Source: Rossellomorea aquimaris TF-12
Lineage (GTDB): Bacteria > Bacillota > Bacilli > Bacillales > Bacillaceae_B
Length of the DNA: 64,000 nucleotides
Direction: 5' to 3'
Assembly: GCF_001648555.1 (NCBI RefSeq)
Contig: NZ_LQXM01000029.1
Location: forward strand, 124,001 to 188,000
Shown here: piece after piece, positions 9,658 through 17,779 of the stretch
Numbering within the stretch: the first letter of the stretch is position 1
Layout of the letters: every line of letters starts with the position of its first letter
Notes under the pieces: model-generated
What the model was told of the DNA's origin: nothing
The model's database searches: none
The model's input: only the letters and a program-made list of their open reading frames with translations
Program-made: the position numbers and the translations under genes

Positions 9658-10254
9658 ATGTTAAAAAAACAAATGATCTTATTTATTGAGGAAGCTCGGG
9701 ATCATAATCCTAATGGGGCTGTAAAATTGTTTCAAGAAGAGCGAGAATATGCTTTAAAGCATGAACTGATTAAATCTGAAGAAATAAATGAAGAGGGTGG
9801 GACTTCTCGATTTCAAGATGCTACGATCGAAAGGTGCAGTAAAGAAACAGAAGAGCTTTTAGGGAGAGAATCAGGAGAGTTTTTGGAGAAGCCTCTTACA
9901 TACTTGAAGGAAAACAAAAACGAATTTGTTTATTTGGAATCACGATGGTTTAATGTCATTGGAGTGGAAGCTGTTTCTTTAGAAATGGATGATGTGTTTG
10001 GTACTTATGACGTGATGCTAGGGTTAAAGCTTCAAAAAAAATACTGTAATGCAATTGAACAATACCTAGATCAATCACTTCAAGGAGACTCTTCCACCTA
10101 TGATTTATTGTTTAATGGTGAAGATGGACTATGGGATTTTAATTTCACATTAAATAATCATCCTGATTTTAAGGAAGACCTTAGCATGATTGAAGCCTAT
10201 GAGATGATTTATCGCTTTCTATTTCAACTTGCAGAGAGCGTGGAAGCTAAGTAA
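9658..10254 (+). CDS. Conserved hypothetical acidic protein
   Basis: A 198-residue, Glu/Leu-rich, soluble protein that I cannot assign to a function. It is mainly helical at the N-terminus (KKQMILFIEEARDHN), with a central acidic region and a compact DGLWDFNFTLN segment near residue 155. There is no signal peptide, membrane segment or metal-binding cysteine cluster. The ATG follows GAGGGTG with good spacing, and the gene begins 47 bases after exoA, so the two may share a transcript. A terminator lies 70 bases downstream. Similar Bacillus proteins are sometimes mislabelled as aminotransferases; nothing here supports that. Confidence 0.72.
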   Translation: MLKKQMILFIEEARDHNPNGAVKLFQEEREYALKHELIKSEEINEEGGTSRFQDATIERCSKETEELLGRESGEFLEKPLTYLKENKNEFVYLESRWFNVIGVEAVSLEMDDVFGTYDVMLGLKLQKKYCNAIEQYLDQSLQGDSSTYDLLFNGEDGLWDFNFTLNNHPDFKEDLSMIEAYEMIYRFLFQLAESVEAK

Positions 10255-10324
10255 TACTTTATCCTGATAACCCGTTCGGTTGAGGGGAAATAAAGTGTAG
10301 TTCACGATCTAACCTGGTAATTAG

Positions 10325-10354
10325 CAGGCCTATTAGTAGGCCTGTTTTTTTATT
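10325..10354 (+). terminator. Terminator
   Basis: CAGGCCTA pairs with TAGGCCTG around a 4-base loop, followed by seven T's. Confidence 0.9.
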
Positions 10355-10535
10355 GTATATTGGAATTATTTAACTATTAAATGTTATAATAAAGTGCAAA
10401 ATTAAAATGATGTACTAACCTATGGGTTAGTAACAACAGACAGGGATAGTTGAATAAAGGGTATATTGCAATTTTTGCTTTTACAACGTTAAAAAAAGAC
10501 CATTAGATCCACTCTGAAGTGAGAGGAACAATTAA

Positions 10536-10949
10536 ATGAATTATTTTTGCTGGTTAAATATTTTTTCGATAGTTTGGATTTTATGGGCTATCCCTAGCTT
10601 TATTTACTTTCGGTACAAACATAGTGTTTTAATTAAGAGAACTAGAAAAAAATATCTATTATTCTATATTTTTTCATATGTCTTTTCTTTAGTCATAAGT
10701 ACAATAATGTACTTTCTGCTTTTAAATGGTTTGGGTGAGAATCAATTGAATATGATGTCTTCCGCAGTACCAGTCTTGTTGATGATTGTCATAGTTATTT
10801 TAACATTTATGGTTTCTTATTATGCCTACCTTCAGTTTTCTGAGAATTTTGAAGGACATTCAATAAATAAACTATTCTTCTACTACATATTACTAATAAC
10901 TTCATTTACCAGCTTATACGGAATTATTTTTGTGGTTGCTTTTGGATGA
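10536..10949 (+). CDS. Small four-helix membrane protein, function unknown
   Basis: A 137-residue protein with four predicted membrane segments (about residues 5-25, 38-62, 76-100 and 112-135) and short charged loops (RYKHSVLIKRTRKKY). No catalytic motif or known domain was recognised. The ATG is preceded by GTGAGAGGAAC with acceptable spacing. It is isolated on both sides, with a terminator of the previous gene upstream. The base composition is very AT-rich, like the accessory genes further along. Confidence 0.65.
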   Translation: MNYFCWLNIFSIVWILWAIPSFIYFRYKHSVLIKRTRKKYLLFYIFSYVFSLVISTIMYFLLLNGLGENQLNMMSSAVPVLLMIVIVILTFMVSYYAYLQFSENFEGHSINKLFFYYILLITSFTSLYGIIFVVAFG

Positions 10950-11129
10950 CAACATTAAGAATAAATAGATTCATTTTAAATTCCATAATTGAAGTTCATG
11001 ATTTTATATATAGAATTAACGAGAGAGTTGTTTAACAGGAAGATGCTCCATCCTGCTTTCTAGCCTACACCTCACCAATCTTTCTCCATATCATTTGTTA
11101 TTATTTTGACTTTATGTAGTAACAAGAGA

Positions 11130-11174
11130 AAGGAAGAGGGACGGACCTCACTGAGGTCCGTCCCTCTTCCTTTA
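11130..11174. terminator. Long perfect hairpin, terminator of the minus-strand gene
   Basis: Two 21-base arms (11130-11150 and 11154-11174) are perfect reverse complements around a 3-base loop. The arms end in AAAGG/CCTTT, so only short U-runs exist. It abuts the stop codon of the minus-strand gene at 11175. Confidence 0.75.
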
Positions 11175-11477
11175 CTAAGATAGTTTGCGTTTTTTTATTT
11201 CTTCTGTGACGACGAAGGCTAAATCGTCATTTCCGAATAAGGAAAGAACTCCGAGTAGAGTTGTATCTGGAATGTGTTCAGATTCTTCCTTGGAGACAGT
11301 TAAGTCAATTCCTTGTTTTAAAGCGGGATTTTCTTCTTGATTAGGGTAGGCATCTTTATAGAGCGTAAGAGGGTCAAGGTCATTATTCACACACCATTGA
11401 GCAAAAACAAGAATCATCATATTCTCATCTCTTTGATAATTTTCAATCATTTGTTCTTCCATGTTTTTACGATTCAT
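11175..11477 (-). CDS. Conserved hypothetical protein (YxiS-like?)
   Basis: A 100-residue soluble protein starting at ATG 11477, which lies seven bases behind AAGGAGCG; the longer frame to 11675 has no such signal and overlaps the divergent gene's promoter. It contains MMILVFAQWCVNNDLDP and a C-terminal TLLGVLSLFGNDDLAFVV helix, followed by a basic end. It recalls a short Bacillus family (YxiS), but this is from memory only. No function is known. It is divergent from the gene at 11656 and ends in a very strong hairpin. Confidence 0.7.
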   Translation of the reverse strand: MNRKNMEEQMIENYQRDENMMILVFAQWCVNNDLDPLTLYKDAYPNQEENPALKQGIDLTVSKEESEHIPDTTLLGVLSLFGNDDLAFVVTEEIKKRKLS

Positions 11478-11576
11478 TTCACTCGCTCCTTGTTCATTCA
11501 TCATCCTCTTATTATATCGAATTTGTAACTCTATTCCTATGAATATGATAGAAAGGCAAAAAGAAAGAGGTTTGTT

Positions 11577-11605
11577 TTTAACTTTCACACATGTAGGTGT
11601 ATAAT
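11577..11605 (+). promoter_or_regulatory. Probable sigma-A promoter
   Basis: A perfect TATAAT -10 box at 11600-11605, with a weak TTTAAC at -35 (17-base spacer). It lies 50 bases ahead of the start at 11656. Confidence 0.55.
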
Positions 11606-11655
11606 AGAGAGAGGTTACATAAAAAGAAACCTCATTGTTGAAAGGAAGTATATGA

Positions 11656-11937
11656 ATGAATATTATGAGCCACACTGCCGAGGAGCTTAAGGATCCTACG
11701 GGGATTTTACCTGGAGACCGTTATGAAGTACTTCTAACCGTCGAAGTACCTGAAGATGACGAATTATACTCTGAACAAGGTCTATATATAAAAGCTATTT
11801 TTCTCCGCGATGAAAATGTGAATCGCATAGTTCAATATCAGCTAGTAGAAAGAGGAACGGAAGCGCATCTTGATTTTGCTCTGGAGGAAGATGAGGAAGC
11901 TTTGCTTCTTACTTATTGCCAAGAAAACATTAAATGA
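11656..11937 (+). CDS. Small conserved protein (DUF6509-like)
   Basis: A 93-residue soluble, very acidic protein. It has the pattern H-T-x-E-x-L-x-D-P near the start, then GDRYEVLLTVEVPEDDELYSE and a C-terminal acidic helix. This matches my memory of a short Bacillus family listed as DUF6509, whose role is unknown. The ATG at 11656 sits eight bases behind AAGGAAG; an overlapping ATG at 11652 is in another frame. It is preceded by a TATAAT promoter and divergent from the gene at 11477. Confidence 0.7.
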   Translation: MNIMSHTAEELKDPTGILPGDRYEVLLTVEVPEDDELYSEQGLYIKAIFLRDENVNRIVQYQLVERGTEAHLDFALEEDEEALLLTYCQENIK

Positions 11938-11993
11938 AACTAAAACCCTTTGTATTCGTAGATATAAGAAAACGAATATAGAGGGTGTTTTTT

Positions 11994-12485
11994 ATGAAAG
12001 AATTATTCTTTTCAGATAATTTTTTCTCAGCAGGGAAAACAGACATTTATAATGGTCAAAAAGAGATTGTCGGAGAATTGGATTTGCAGAGTGCACTTTC
12101 TTCAAGTCTTCAAGTGTTAGACGCTGAAGGTAGGAAAATGGTCGGTGGGAAATTCACTTTTTTCGGAAATAAGTGGATCATTAGCAATGAAGAGAGTGAA
12201 GAACTTGGATATTTAAAGATGAACCTTTCTTTCTTTACGAAGAAGTATCAGTATATAACCAATCATCGAGGGAATTACTCGATTGAATCGGAGATGTTTT
12301 CCAAACAATATGACATCTATGATGAAGTTAAAAACATAATAGCAACCTTTCACAAAGTTAGCGGCTTTTTTTCAACACCAGCTTTTCAATTACTGAATCA
12401 TTCTCACAGCTTATCTTCTTTTGAATTAATTGGAATTGTAATGGGAATTAACGCCATTCAAAAAGCGAATAATGGAAGTGGTTAA
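11994..12485 (+). CDS. LURP-one / tubby-C-like domain protein
   Basis: A 163-residue protein with the tubby-C-like beta-barrel fold pattern of LURP-one/YxjI proteins: short paired strands such as TDIYNGQKEIVGELD, then KFTFFGNKWIIS, and a hydrophobic C-terminal helix (SSFELIGIVMGINAIQ). Such proteins are thought to bind lipid or membrane, but the bacterial role is unproven. The ATG at 11994 lies six bases behind GAGGGTG; GTG 11985 falls inside that signal. A terminator follows directly. Confidence 0.75.
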   Translation: MKELFFSDNFFSAGKTDIYNGQKEIVGELDLQSALSSSLQVLDAEGRKMVGGKFTFFGNKWIISNEESEELGYLKMNLSFFTKKYQYITNHRGNYSIESEMFSKQYDIYDEVKNIIATFHKVSGFFSTPAFQLLNHSHSLSSFELIGIVMGINAIQKANNGSG

Positions 12486-12488
12486 ATG

Positions 12489-12520
12489 AAGACCTTGGCT
12501 TAACGCTAAGGTCTTTTTTA
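12489..12520 (+). terminator. Terminator
   Basis: AAGACCTTgGC pairs with GCtAAGGTCTT, followed by TTTT. Confidence 0.85.
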
Positions 12521-12547
12521 GTGAGAATATACCAATAATTCGGTGAT

Positions 12548-12562
12548 AGTATATGCTATACT
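12548..12562 (+). promoter_or_regulatory. Palindrome over an extended -10 promoter
   Basis: AGTATA (12548-12553) and TATACT (12557-12562) form a perfect palindrome. The right arm, with TGC before it, reads as an extended -10 box (TGnTATACT). It lies 56 bases ahead of the ribbon-helix-helix gene, so it could be an autoregulatory operator. Confidence 0.45.
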
Positions 12563-12617
12563 TAAGTTAGCAATATGCTAGCAGATGATATCACTTTGAT
12601 AAAGGAGGTCTCAAAAC

Positions 12618-12815
12618 GTGTCTAAATCAGGAAGAATTCAACTTAATGTAAGGATTGATCATGAAACTTCAAAAAAATTGGATGAAATTGTAGACTACTA
12701 TCAAAAAAATACAAAAATTGGTAGGGTGTACAAAGGAGACGTCCTTTCTGACATTATTCATAAGTCATATGAAATTATGGAAAAGCAAAAAGCGATCCAA
12801 AGCAGAAAGTATTAA
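12618..12815 (+). CDS. Small ribbon-helix-helix-type DNA-binding protein
   Basis: A 65-residue protein. The start GRIQLNVRIDHETSKKLDEIVDYY has the basic beta-strand plus amphipathic helix of an RHH (Arc/CopG) fold, and a second helix follows a GxVYKGDVLSDIIHKSY turn. It would act as a dimeric DNA-binding regulator. No toxin partner is adjacent, so it is probably not half of a toxin-antitoxin pair. The GTG start lies behind AAAGGAGG. A palindrome over its promoter suggests self-control, which is inference. Confidence 0.72.
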   Translation: MSKSGRIQLNVRIDHETSKKLDEIVDYYQKNTKIGRVYKGDVLSDIIHKSYEIMEKQKAIQSRKY

Positions 12816-12853
12816 AATTAAATTTTCAGTAAAATTAATTCTATAAATAATTT

Positions 12854-12892
12854 AAGGGCATTTCTTCCATTATATGAAGAGATGCTTTTTTA
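12854..12892 (+). terminator. Terminator after RHH gene
   Basis: GGGCATtTCTTC pairs with GAAGAgATGC, followed by TTTTTT. Confidence 0.78.
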
Positions 12893-12986
12893 ATGGAGTA
12901 AATTTTCTTCCCAAGCAACAAAGCTTTGAATTCAATTTTTATCGTTTATTTATCCAATTAGAAATCAAAATGAAGGGGTAACTGGT

Positions 12987-14027
12987 ATGTCTACACTAAA
13001 ACATTTACGGAATCAAATCGCATCCTATGAAAAATCTAATTTAAAAAGCAGTATTTGGCAGATCATCAATACCCTAGGACCATTCGTTTTTCTATGGTTT
13101 CTCGCCTACAAAAGCCTTTGGATATCATATTTTCTAACTCTCGCCATTTGCATGATTGCGGCAGCGTTTTTAATACGTACTTTCATAATTTTTCATGATT
13201 GCTGTCATCAATCCTTTTTTACTAATAAAAAAGCAAATGTCATTTTAGGTACAATAACAGGTGTATTAACATTAGTTCCCTTTGAGCAGTGGAAACACAG
13301 TCACTCCATTCATCATGCGACCAGTGGGAATTTGGATAAACGGGGTACTGGAGATGTTTGGGCGATGACCGTAAATGAATACAAGGAAGCTTCATCCATC
13401 ACAAAGTTCTTGTATCGTTTATATCGAAATCCCTTTGTTATGTTTGTCTTGGGGCCCATATATATTTTTTTAATCGCTTATCGATTTAACACGAAGAATG
13501 CTCGTAAAAAAGAGCGAATGAATACATATCTGACAAACTTCTTGATTGTTGGACTGGTTGGGATTTTATGTTTAGTAATTAGGTGGAAAAACTTCTTGCT
13601 CATTCAAGGTCCTATTTTTCTAATTTCAGGATCTCTTGGGATTTGGCTATTCTATGTTCAACATCAATTTGAAGATTCCTATTTTGAGCCACAGAAAGAA
13701 TGGAAATATATCAAAGCTGCCTTAGAAGGAAGTTCTTATTATAAGCTTCCAAAGATTCTTCAGTGGATAACCGGTAATATTGGATTTCATCATATTCACC
13801 ATTTAAGTCCAAGAGTTCCCAATTATTATCTTGAAGATGTGTATAAAAATCATGCACCTTTACAAAAAGTTCCTACAATCACCCTCAGTACCAGTCTAGA
13901 ATCACTAAAGTTCCGTCTTTGGAACGAAGAAAGTAAGACTTTTGTTAGTTTCAATGATGCGAAACGATTAGAAAGAGAAAAAAGTAAGGAAACAGAGCTC
14001 ACTTCTCCATTAAAAACTGAATCTTAA
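12987..14027 (+). CDS. des: Acyl-lipid (delta-5) fatty acid desaturase
   Basis: A 346-residue membrane enzyme closely matching B. subtilis Des. It has the three histidine boxes that bind the di-iron centre: HDCCHQ, HSIHHA and HIHHL. Hydrophobic segments surround boxes one and three. It introduces a cis double bond into existing membrane phospholipid acyl chains and so keeps membranes fluid in the cold. The ATG follows AAGGGG. The DesK/DesR pair that controls it in B. subtilis lies directly downstream, separated by a hairpin terminator. No obvious DesR operator was identified by eye upstream. Confidence 0.95.
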   Translation: MSTLKHLRNQIASYEKSNLKSSIWQIINTLGPFVFLWFLAYKSLWISYFLTLAICMIAAAFLIRTFIIFHDCCHQSFFTNKKANVILGTITGVLTLVPFEQWKHSHSIHHATSGNLDKRGTGDVWAMTVNEYKEASSITKFLYRLYRNPFVMFVLGPIYIFLIAYRFNTKNARKKERMNTYLTNFLIVGLVGILCLVIRWKNFLLIQGPIFLISGSLGIWLFYVQHQFEDSYFEPQKEWKYIKAALEGSSYYKLPKILQWITGNIGFHHIHHLSPRVPNYYLEDVYKNHAPLQKVPTITLSTSLESLKFRLWNEESKTFVSFNDAKRLEREKSKETELTSPLKTES

Positions 14028-14032
14028 TAAAC

Positions 14033-14070
14033 GAAGCGTATGAGGGGTGAGTGCCCTTATACGCTTTTTT
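14033..14070 (+). terminator. Terminator or attenuator between des and desK
   Basis: AGCGTATGAGGG pairs with CCCTtATACGCT, followed by six T's. It would reduce readthrough from des into desKR. Confidence 0.85.
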
Positions 14071-14137
14071 GTAAGATTTTCAACAAATTATGTGATAAAA
14101 TAATGAAAAAGTTAAGTCTGAAAATGAGGGTTTTATT

Positions 14138-15280
14138 TTGCAAATGCCAAAGAAATTTATCAATATTCAAAGGAATTCAGGAATATCTCCATATATCTGG
14201 AGTATCATCAGCATCTTGCCTTTTTATTTTATTTTCCAATCTTCTTCAACTATAGAAATTATTGTGGGGATTTCATTAACGATTCTATTTTTCATATCGC
14301 TACGCTTAGCTTTTCTTTCTAAAGAATGGCCGGTGTATTTATGGACATCTATACTAATTGCTATATCCATCACCATGACCATTCAGTTTGACTTTATATA
14401 TTTTGCCTTTTATATTGCCTACTATAATGGAAATATAAAAAATCGCATTGCTTTCTTAACTCTTTATATCATTCATTTAGTGTTAACTACCGCTTCCATT
14501 AATTTTAATTTCGTCATTCAAGATGATTTATTTATGTCTCAGCTTCCCTTCATTTTAATTATTTGGATTAGTGTTATTCTTCTTCCATTTAATATTTATA
14601 ATCGTAATAAACAGGGACAATTGGAGGAGCAATTAGAAGATGCAAACAAGCGAATTTCTGAGTTAGTAAAGCAAGAAGAGCGTCAAAGAATTGCCAGGGA
14701 CCTACATGATACTCTAGGGCAGAAATTATCCCTTATTGGTTTAAAGAGTGATTTGGCAAGAAAATTAGTCTATAAAGATCCAGAACAAGCTAGAAATGAA
14801 TTGAAAGATGTCCAACAAACGGCACGAACTGCTTTAAGTGAAGTAAGAACCATGGTTTCTCAAATGCGTGGGATTCGTTTAAAAGATGAGATTGTTCGCA
14901 TAGAGCAATTATTGAAAGCAGCGGAAATTGAATTCATTACTGATAAAGAAGTAACTTTACCATATGCATCCCTGTTTTTAGAAAATATTTTAAGTATGTG
15001 TTTGAAAGAAGCCGTTACGAATGTGGTCAAGCATAGCCAAGCATCCTTTTGCAAAATATCCATCGATGAATCCGATAAAGAAATGACTATTATGGTAAAG
15101 GATGACGGGGTTGGGTTAGTAGATGATTATAAAAATTCGAGGGGCAGTGGACTCATCGGAATGAGAGAGCGATTAGAGTTTGTAAATGGAAGCCTCGATA
15201 TTCAGTCTGATGAGGGTACAACACTGATCATGAGAGTTCCTAAAGTAATAAAACAAATGGATGGGGAGGGAATGAAATGA
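14138..15280 (+). CDS. desK: Membrane thermosensor histidine kinase DesK
   Basis: A 380-residue HisKA_3-type sensor kinase. The first 155 residues form four to five membrane helices, the thermosensor in B. subtilis DesK. A coiled linker (QGQLEEQLEDANKRISELVKQ) leads to ERQRIARDLHDTLGQ with the phospho-acceptor His190. The HATPase domain shows LKEAVTNVVKHS and GSGLIGMRERL. It switches between kinase and phosphatase with membrane order and acts on DesR. The start is TTG 14138, seven bases behind GAGGG; ATG 14144 is too far. It overlaps desR by four bases. Confidence 0.94.
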   Translation: MQMPKKFINIQRNSGISPYIWSIISILPFYFIFQSSSTIEIIVGISLTILFFISLRLAFLSKEWPVYLWTSILIAISITMTIQFDFIYFAFYIAYYNGNIKNRIAFLTLYIIHLVLTTASINFNFVIQDDLFMSQLPFILIIWISVILLPFNIYNRNKQGQLEEQLEDANKRISELVKQEERQRIARDLHDTLGQKLSLIGLKSDLARKLVYKDPEQARNELKDVQQTARTALSEVRTMVSQMRGIRLKDEIVRIEQLLKAAEIEFITDKEVTLPYASLFLENILSMCLKEAVTNVVKHSQASFCKISIDESDKEMTIMVKDDGVGLVDDYKNSRGSGLIGMRERLEFVNGSLDIQSDEGTTLIMRVPKVIKQMDGEGMK

Positions 15281-15876
15281 TTTCTATTGTCATTGCCGAA
15301 GATCAAGGGATGTTACTAGGTGCACTAGGATCCCTGTTAAGCTTAGAAGATGATATGGAAGTAGTTGGAAAGGCGAGTAATGGGGAGGAAGCAGTTGCCC
15401 TTGTAGAACGCCTAAAACCTGATATTTGTATAATGGATATTGAAATGCCTAAAAAGACAGGACTAGAAGCAGCTGAAGAGATTAAGGGGAGAGGCTGTAA
15501 AGTAATCATTCTTACGACGTTTGCCCGCTCTGGCTATTTTCAACGTGCGTTAAAAGCAGGGGTAAAAGGATATTTGTTAAAAGATAGTCCAAGTGATGAA
15601 TTAGCCAGTTCCATTCGGTTAGTTATGGATGGAAAGCGGATATATGCACCAGAGCTAATGGATGATGTTTACAGCGAATCGAACCCTTTAACTGAACGGG
15701 AAAGAGAAGTATTAGAACTTGTGGCCGATGGAATGAATACGAAGGAAATTGCCGATGAGTTAAGCCTCAAAACAGGAACCGTTCGAAACTACATTTCAAC
15801 GATTTTAGATAAATTAGAAGTGAAAAACCGAATCGAAGCCATCACACAATCAAAAGAAAAGGGATGGTTTAAATAA
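15277..15876 (+). CDS. desR: Response regulator DesR
   Basis: A 199-residue NarL/LuxR-family regulator. The receiver domain has acidic residues E8/D9, the phospho-acceptor Asp54 (MDIEMP) and Lys at the end of the domain. A C-terminal LuxR-type helix-turn-helix (LTEREREVLELVADGMNTKEIA) follows at about 136-195. The residue number of the Asp matches B. subtilis DesR. When phosphorylated by DesK it activates des. The ATG overlaps the desK stop (ATGA), so translation is coupled. A terminator follows directly. Confidence 0.94.
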   Translation: MISIVIAEDQGMLLGALGSLLSLEDDMEVVGKASNGEEAVALVERLKPDICIMDIEMPKKTGLEAAEEIKGRGCKVIILTTFARSGYFQRALKAGVKGYLLKDSPSDELASSIRLVMDGKRIYAPELMDDVYSESNPLTEREREVLELVADGMNTKEIADELSLKTGTVRNYISTILDKLEVKNRIEAITQSKEKGWFK

Positions 15877-15879
15877 AAG

Positions 15880-15917
15880 AGGATGTCTCCATTTGATCAC
15901 TTGGGGACATCCTTTTT
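15880..15917 (+). terminator. Terminator after desR
   Basis: AGGATGTCtCC pairs with GGgGACATCCT, followed by TTTTTG. Confidence 0.87.
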
Positions 15918-16022
15918 TGTCCCTTCCTTCTATTTTGACAACACCATAACAGTTATACTCTTAAAATATAAAAGAATTACTCTTTCAATCTACATATCTT
16001 TGTACACTTCATCATAATATAC

Positions 16023-16040
16023 AGTAGACCTCGGTCTACT
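16023..16040. promoter_or_regulatory. Perfect palindrome ahead of tcyP
   Basis: AGTAGACC / GGTCTACT with a 2-base centre, 35 bases ahead of the tcyP start. There is no U-run, so it reads as an operator or a short mRNA hairpin rather than a terminator. The regulator is unknown. Confidence 0.5.
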
Positions 16041-16074
16041 TTGCTTGAACACCAAAGAAAAGGGAGGGGAAAAA

Positions 16075-17457
16075 ATGAACGTTTGGTTTGTCCTTTTAAA
16101 CATTTTGATTTTTCTTGTACTCATTGGTGTCTTACTTATTTTGCAAAGAAAGAATGTTTCGTTTTCAAAGCGTGTTTTTGTTGCCTTAGGGTTGGGGATA
16201 TTGTTTGGTCTGGGTCTTCAGTGGATTTACTCAGCAACAGATGAAAGCTTAGTCCAGTCAATAGAATGGTATAACATCGTGGGAACCGGTTATATTAAAC
16301 TACTGCAAATGATTGTTATGCCGTTAGTTTTTGTTTCTATATTATCAGCTTTTACAAAATTAAGGAGATCACATAACTTAGGCAAGATTTCAGTCCTTAT
16401 TATTGGCTTACTTGTTGGTACCACTGCTATCGCTGCAGCAGTTGGGATTGCCACAACATTAGGATTTGACTTAGAAGCCATACAAATAGAACAAGGGGAT
16501 GCAGAGATTTCCCGTGGTGTGCAGTTAGAAGAACGTGCTGGAGCCCTTGAAGGCCAGAGCTATCCACAGAAGATTCTAGAATTACTTCCTGCCAATCCGT
16601 TTTTAGACTTTACAGGTGAAAGGGCTACCTCCACCATTGCAGTCGTTATTTTTGCAGCATTTATTGGCATTGCTTATTTGGGGGTACAGCGAAAAGAGCC
16701 TGAGGCAGCCGAGTTTTTTAAGAAAATTGTTGATGCTATTTATGCTGTAGTGATGAGGATTGTTACACTTGTTCTCCGTCTTACACCTTATGGAGTTTTA
16801 GCTATTATGGCAAAGACCGTTGCTCTCAGTAACTTTGATGCAATCATGAAACTGGGAGAATTTGTTGGTGCATCATATATTGCTCTTATCATAATGTTTG
16901 CTATCCACTTAATCATGCTTACCATTGCTGGATTAAACCCAGTTACGTATATAAAGAAAGTATTCCCAGTACTAGCCTTTGCATTTACATCTAGATCCAG
17001 CGCAGGAACGCTACCTCTTAACATTCATACTCAAACCAAGAAGTTAGGTGTTTCTGAAGGAATTGCTAATTTTTCAGGATCCTTTGGTTTATCAATAGGT
17101 CAAAATGGCTGTGCAGGAGTTTATCCAGCTATGCTTGCTGTCATGATTGCCCCAACTGTCGGAATTAACCCATTATCACCTTCTTTTATTCTGACGTTGA
17201 TACTAGTTGTAGCCATTAGTTCCTTTGGAGTGGCGGGAGTCGGAGGAGGAGCTACCTTTGCTGCTATCCTCGTCCTTTCAGCTATGGATCTACCTGTTGC
17301 TTTAGCAGGGTTATTAATCTCAGTAGAACCACTTATTGATATGGGGCGAACGGCAGTTAATGTAAGTGGAGCTATGACATCAGGAATAATCACAAGTAAA
17401 GTGACTGGTGAATTGGACTCTGAAACGTATGATGGGGAACAGGAAGTAGAGGCATAA
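16075..17457 (+). CDS. tcyP: L-cystine / dicarboxylate-symporter family transporter TcyP
   Basis: A 460-residue multi-helix membrane protein of the dicarboxylate/amino acid:cation symporter family, matching B. subtilis TcyP (YhcL). It shows the serine-rich re-entrant loop AFTSRSSAGTLP, the SFGLSIGQNGCAGVYPAM segment and the PLIDMGRTAVNVSG segment that bind substrate and sodium. It imports L-cystine as a sulfur source. The best start is ATG 16075 behind GGGAGGGG; the upstream TTG 16045 would add ten residues that overlap that signal. It stands as a single gene with a palindrome just upstream. Confidence 0.93.
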   Translation: MNVWFVLLNILIFLVLIGVLLILQRKNVSFSKRVFVALGLGILFGLGLQWIYSATDESLVQSIEWYNIVGTGYIKLLQMIVMPLVFVSILSAFTKLRRSHNLGKISVLIIGLLVGTTAIAAAVGIATTLGFDLEAIQIEQGDAEISRGVQLEERAGALEGQSYPQKILELLPANPFLDFTGERATSTIAVVIFAAFIGIAYLGVQRKEPEAAEFFKKIVDAIYAVVMRIVTLVLRLTPYGVLAIMAKTVALSNFDAIMKLGEFVGASYIALIIMFAIHLIMLTIAGLNPVTYIKKVFPVLAFAFTSRSSAGTLPLNIHTQTKKLGVSEGIANFSGSFGLSIGQNGCAGVYPAMLAVMIAPTVGINPLSPSFILTLILVVAISSFGVAGVGGGATFAAILVLSAMDLPVALAGLLISVEPLIDMGRTAVNVSGAMTSGIITSKVTGELDSETYDGEQEVEA

Positions 17458-17529
17458 TGAGCTTCAAAAGTAGATGGAAAATAGAATGATAGAAAAAGAT
17501 AATATTATTTGGGAAGAGGCATTCGCAGT

Positions 17530-17564
17530 CACCTACTCTCTTGGTTAATTGAAGAGGGTAGGTG
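17530..17564 (+). terminator. Probable terminator after tcyP
   Basis: CACCTAC.CTCTT pairs with AAGAGGGTAGGTG around a short loop. The T-run is weak (TATTCTTTCG). It lies in the 322-base gap between tcyP and the acyl-CoA ligase; the rest of that gap shows nothing else. Confidence 0.55.
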
Positions 17565-17779
17565 TATTCTTTCGTTTCAGCACCCTTGGGTGGAAAGTAA
17601 GCGAAATTCCTACTAATCAAGCTCCAAAAAAAAATTAATACGTAAATAAGAATGTAAACTTCAGAATTATCAGATAATTAAAAGGAGAAATGTAGTTCTT
17701 TCTAGAACATAATTAAATAGAGTTTAAAAATATTATGTTCACAATGTAAAGATAAAGTGACAAACCAAGGAGGAAAGAT

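Noticed and set aside
11337..11528. Plus-strand 63-codon frame
   Set aside because: It is the shadow of the minus-strand gene 11175-11477 and consists of low-complexity Ile/His residues.
12618..12815. Antitoxin of a toxin-antitoxin pair
   Set aside because: The ribbon-helix-helix gene has no adjacent small toxin; the next gene is the desaturase, beyond a terminator.
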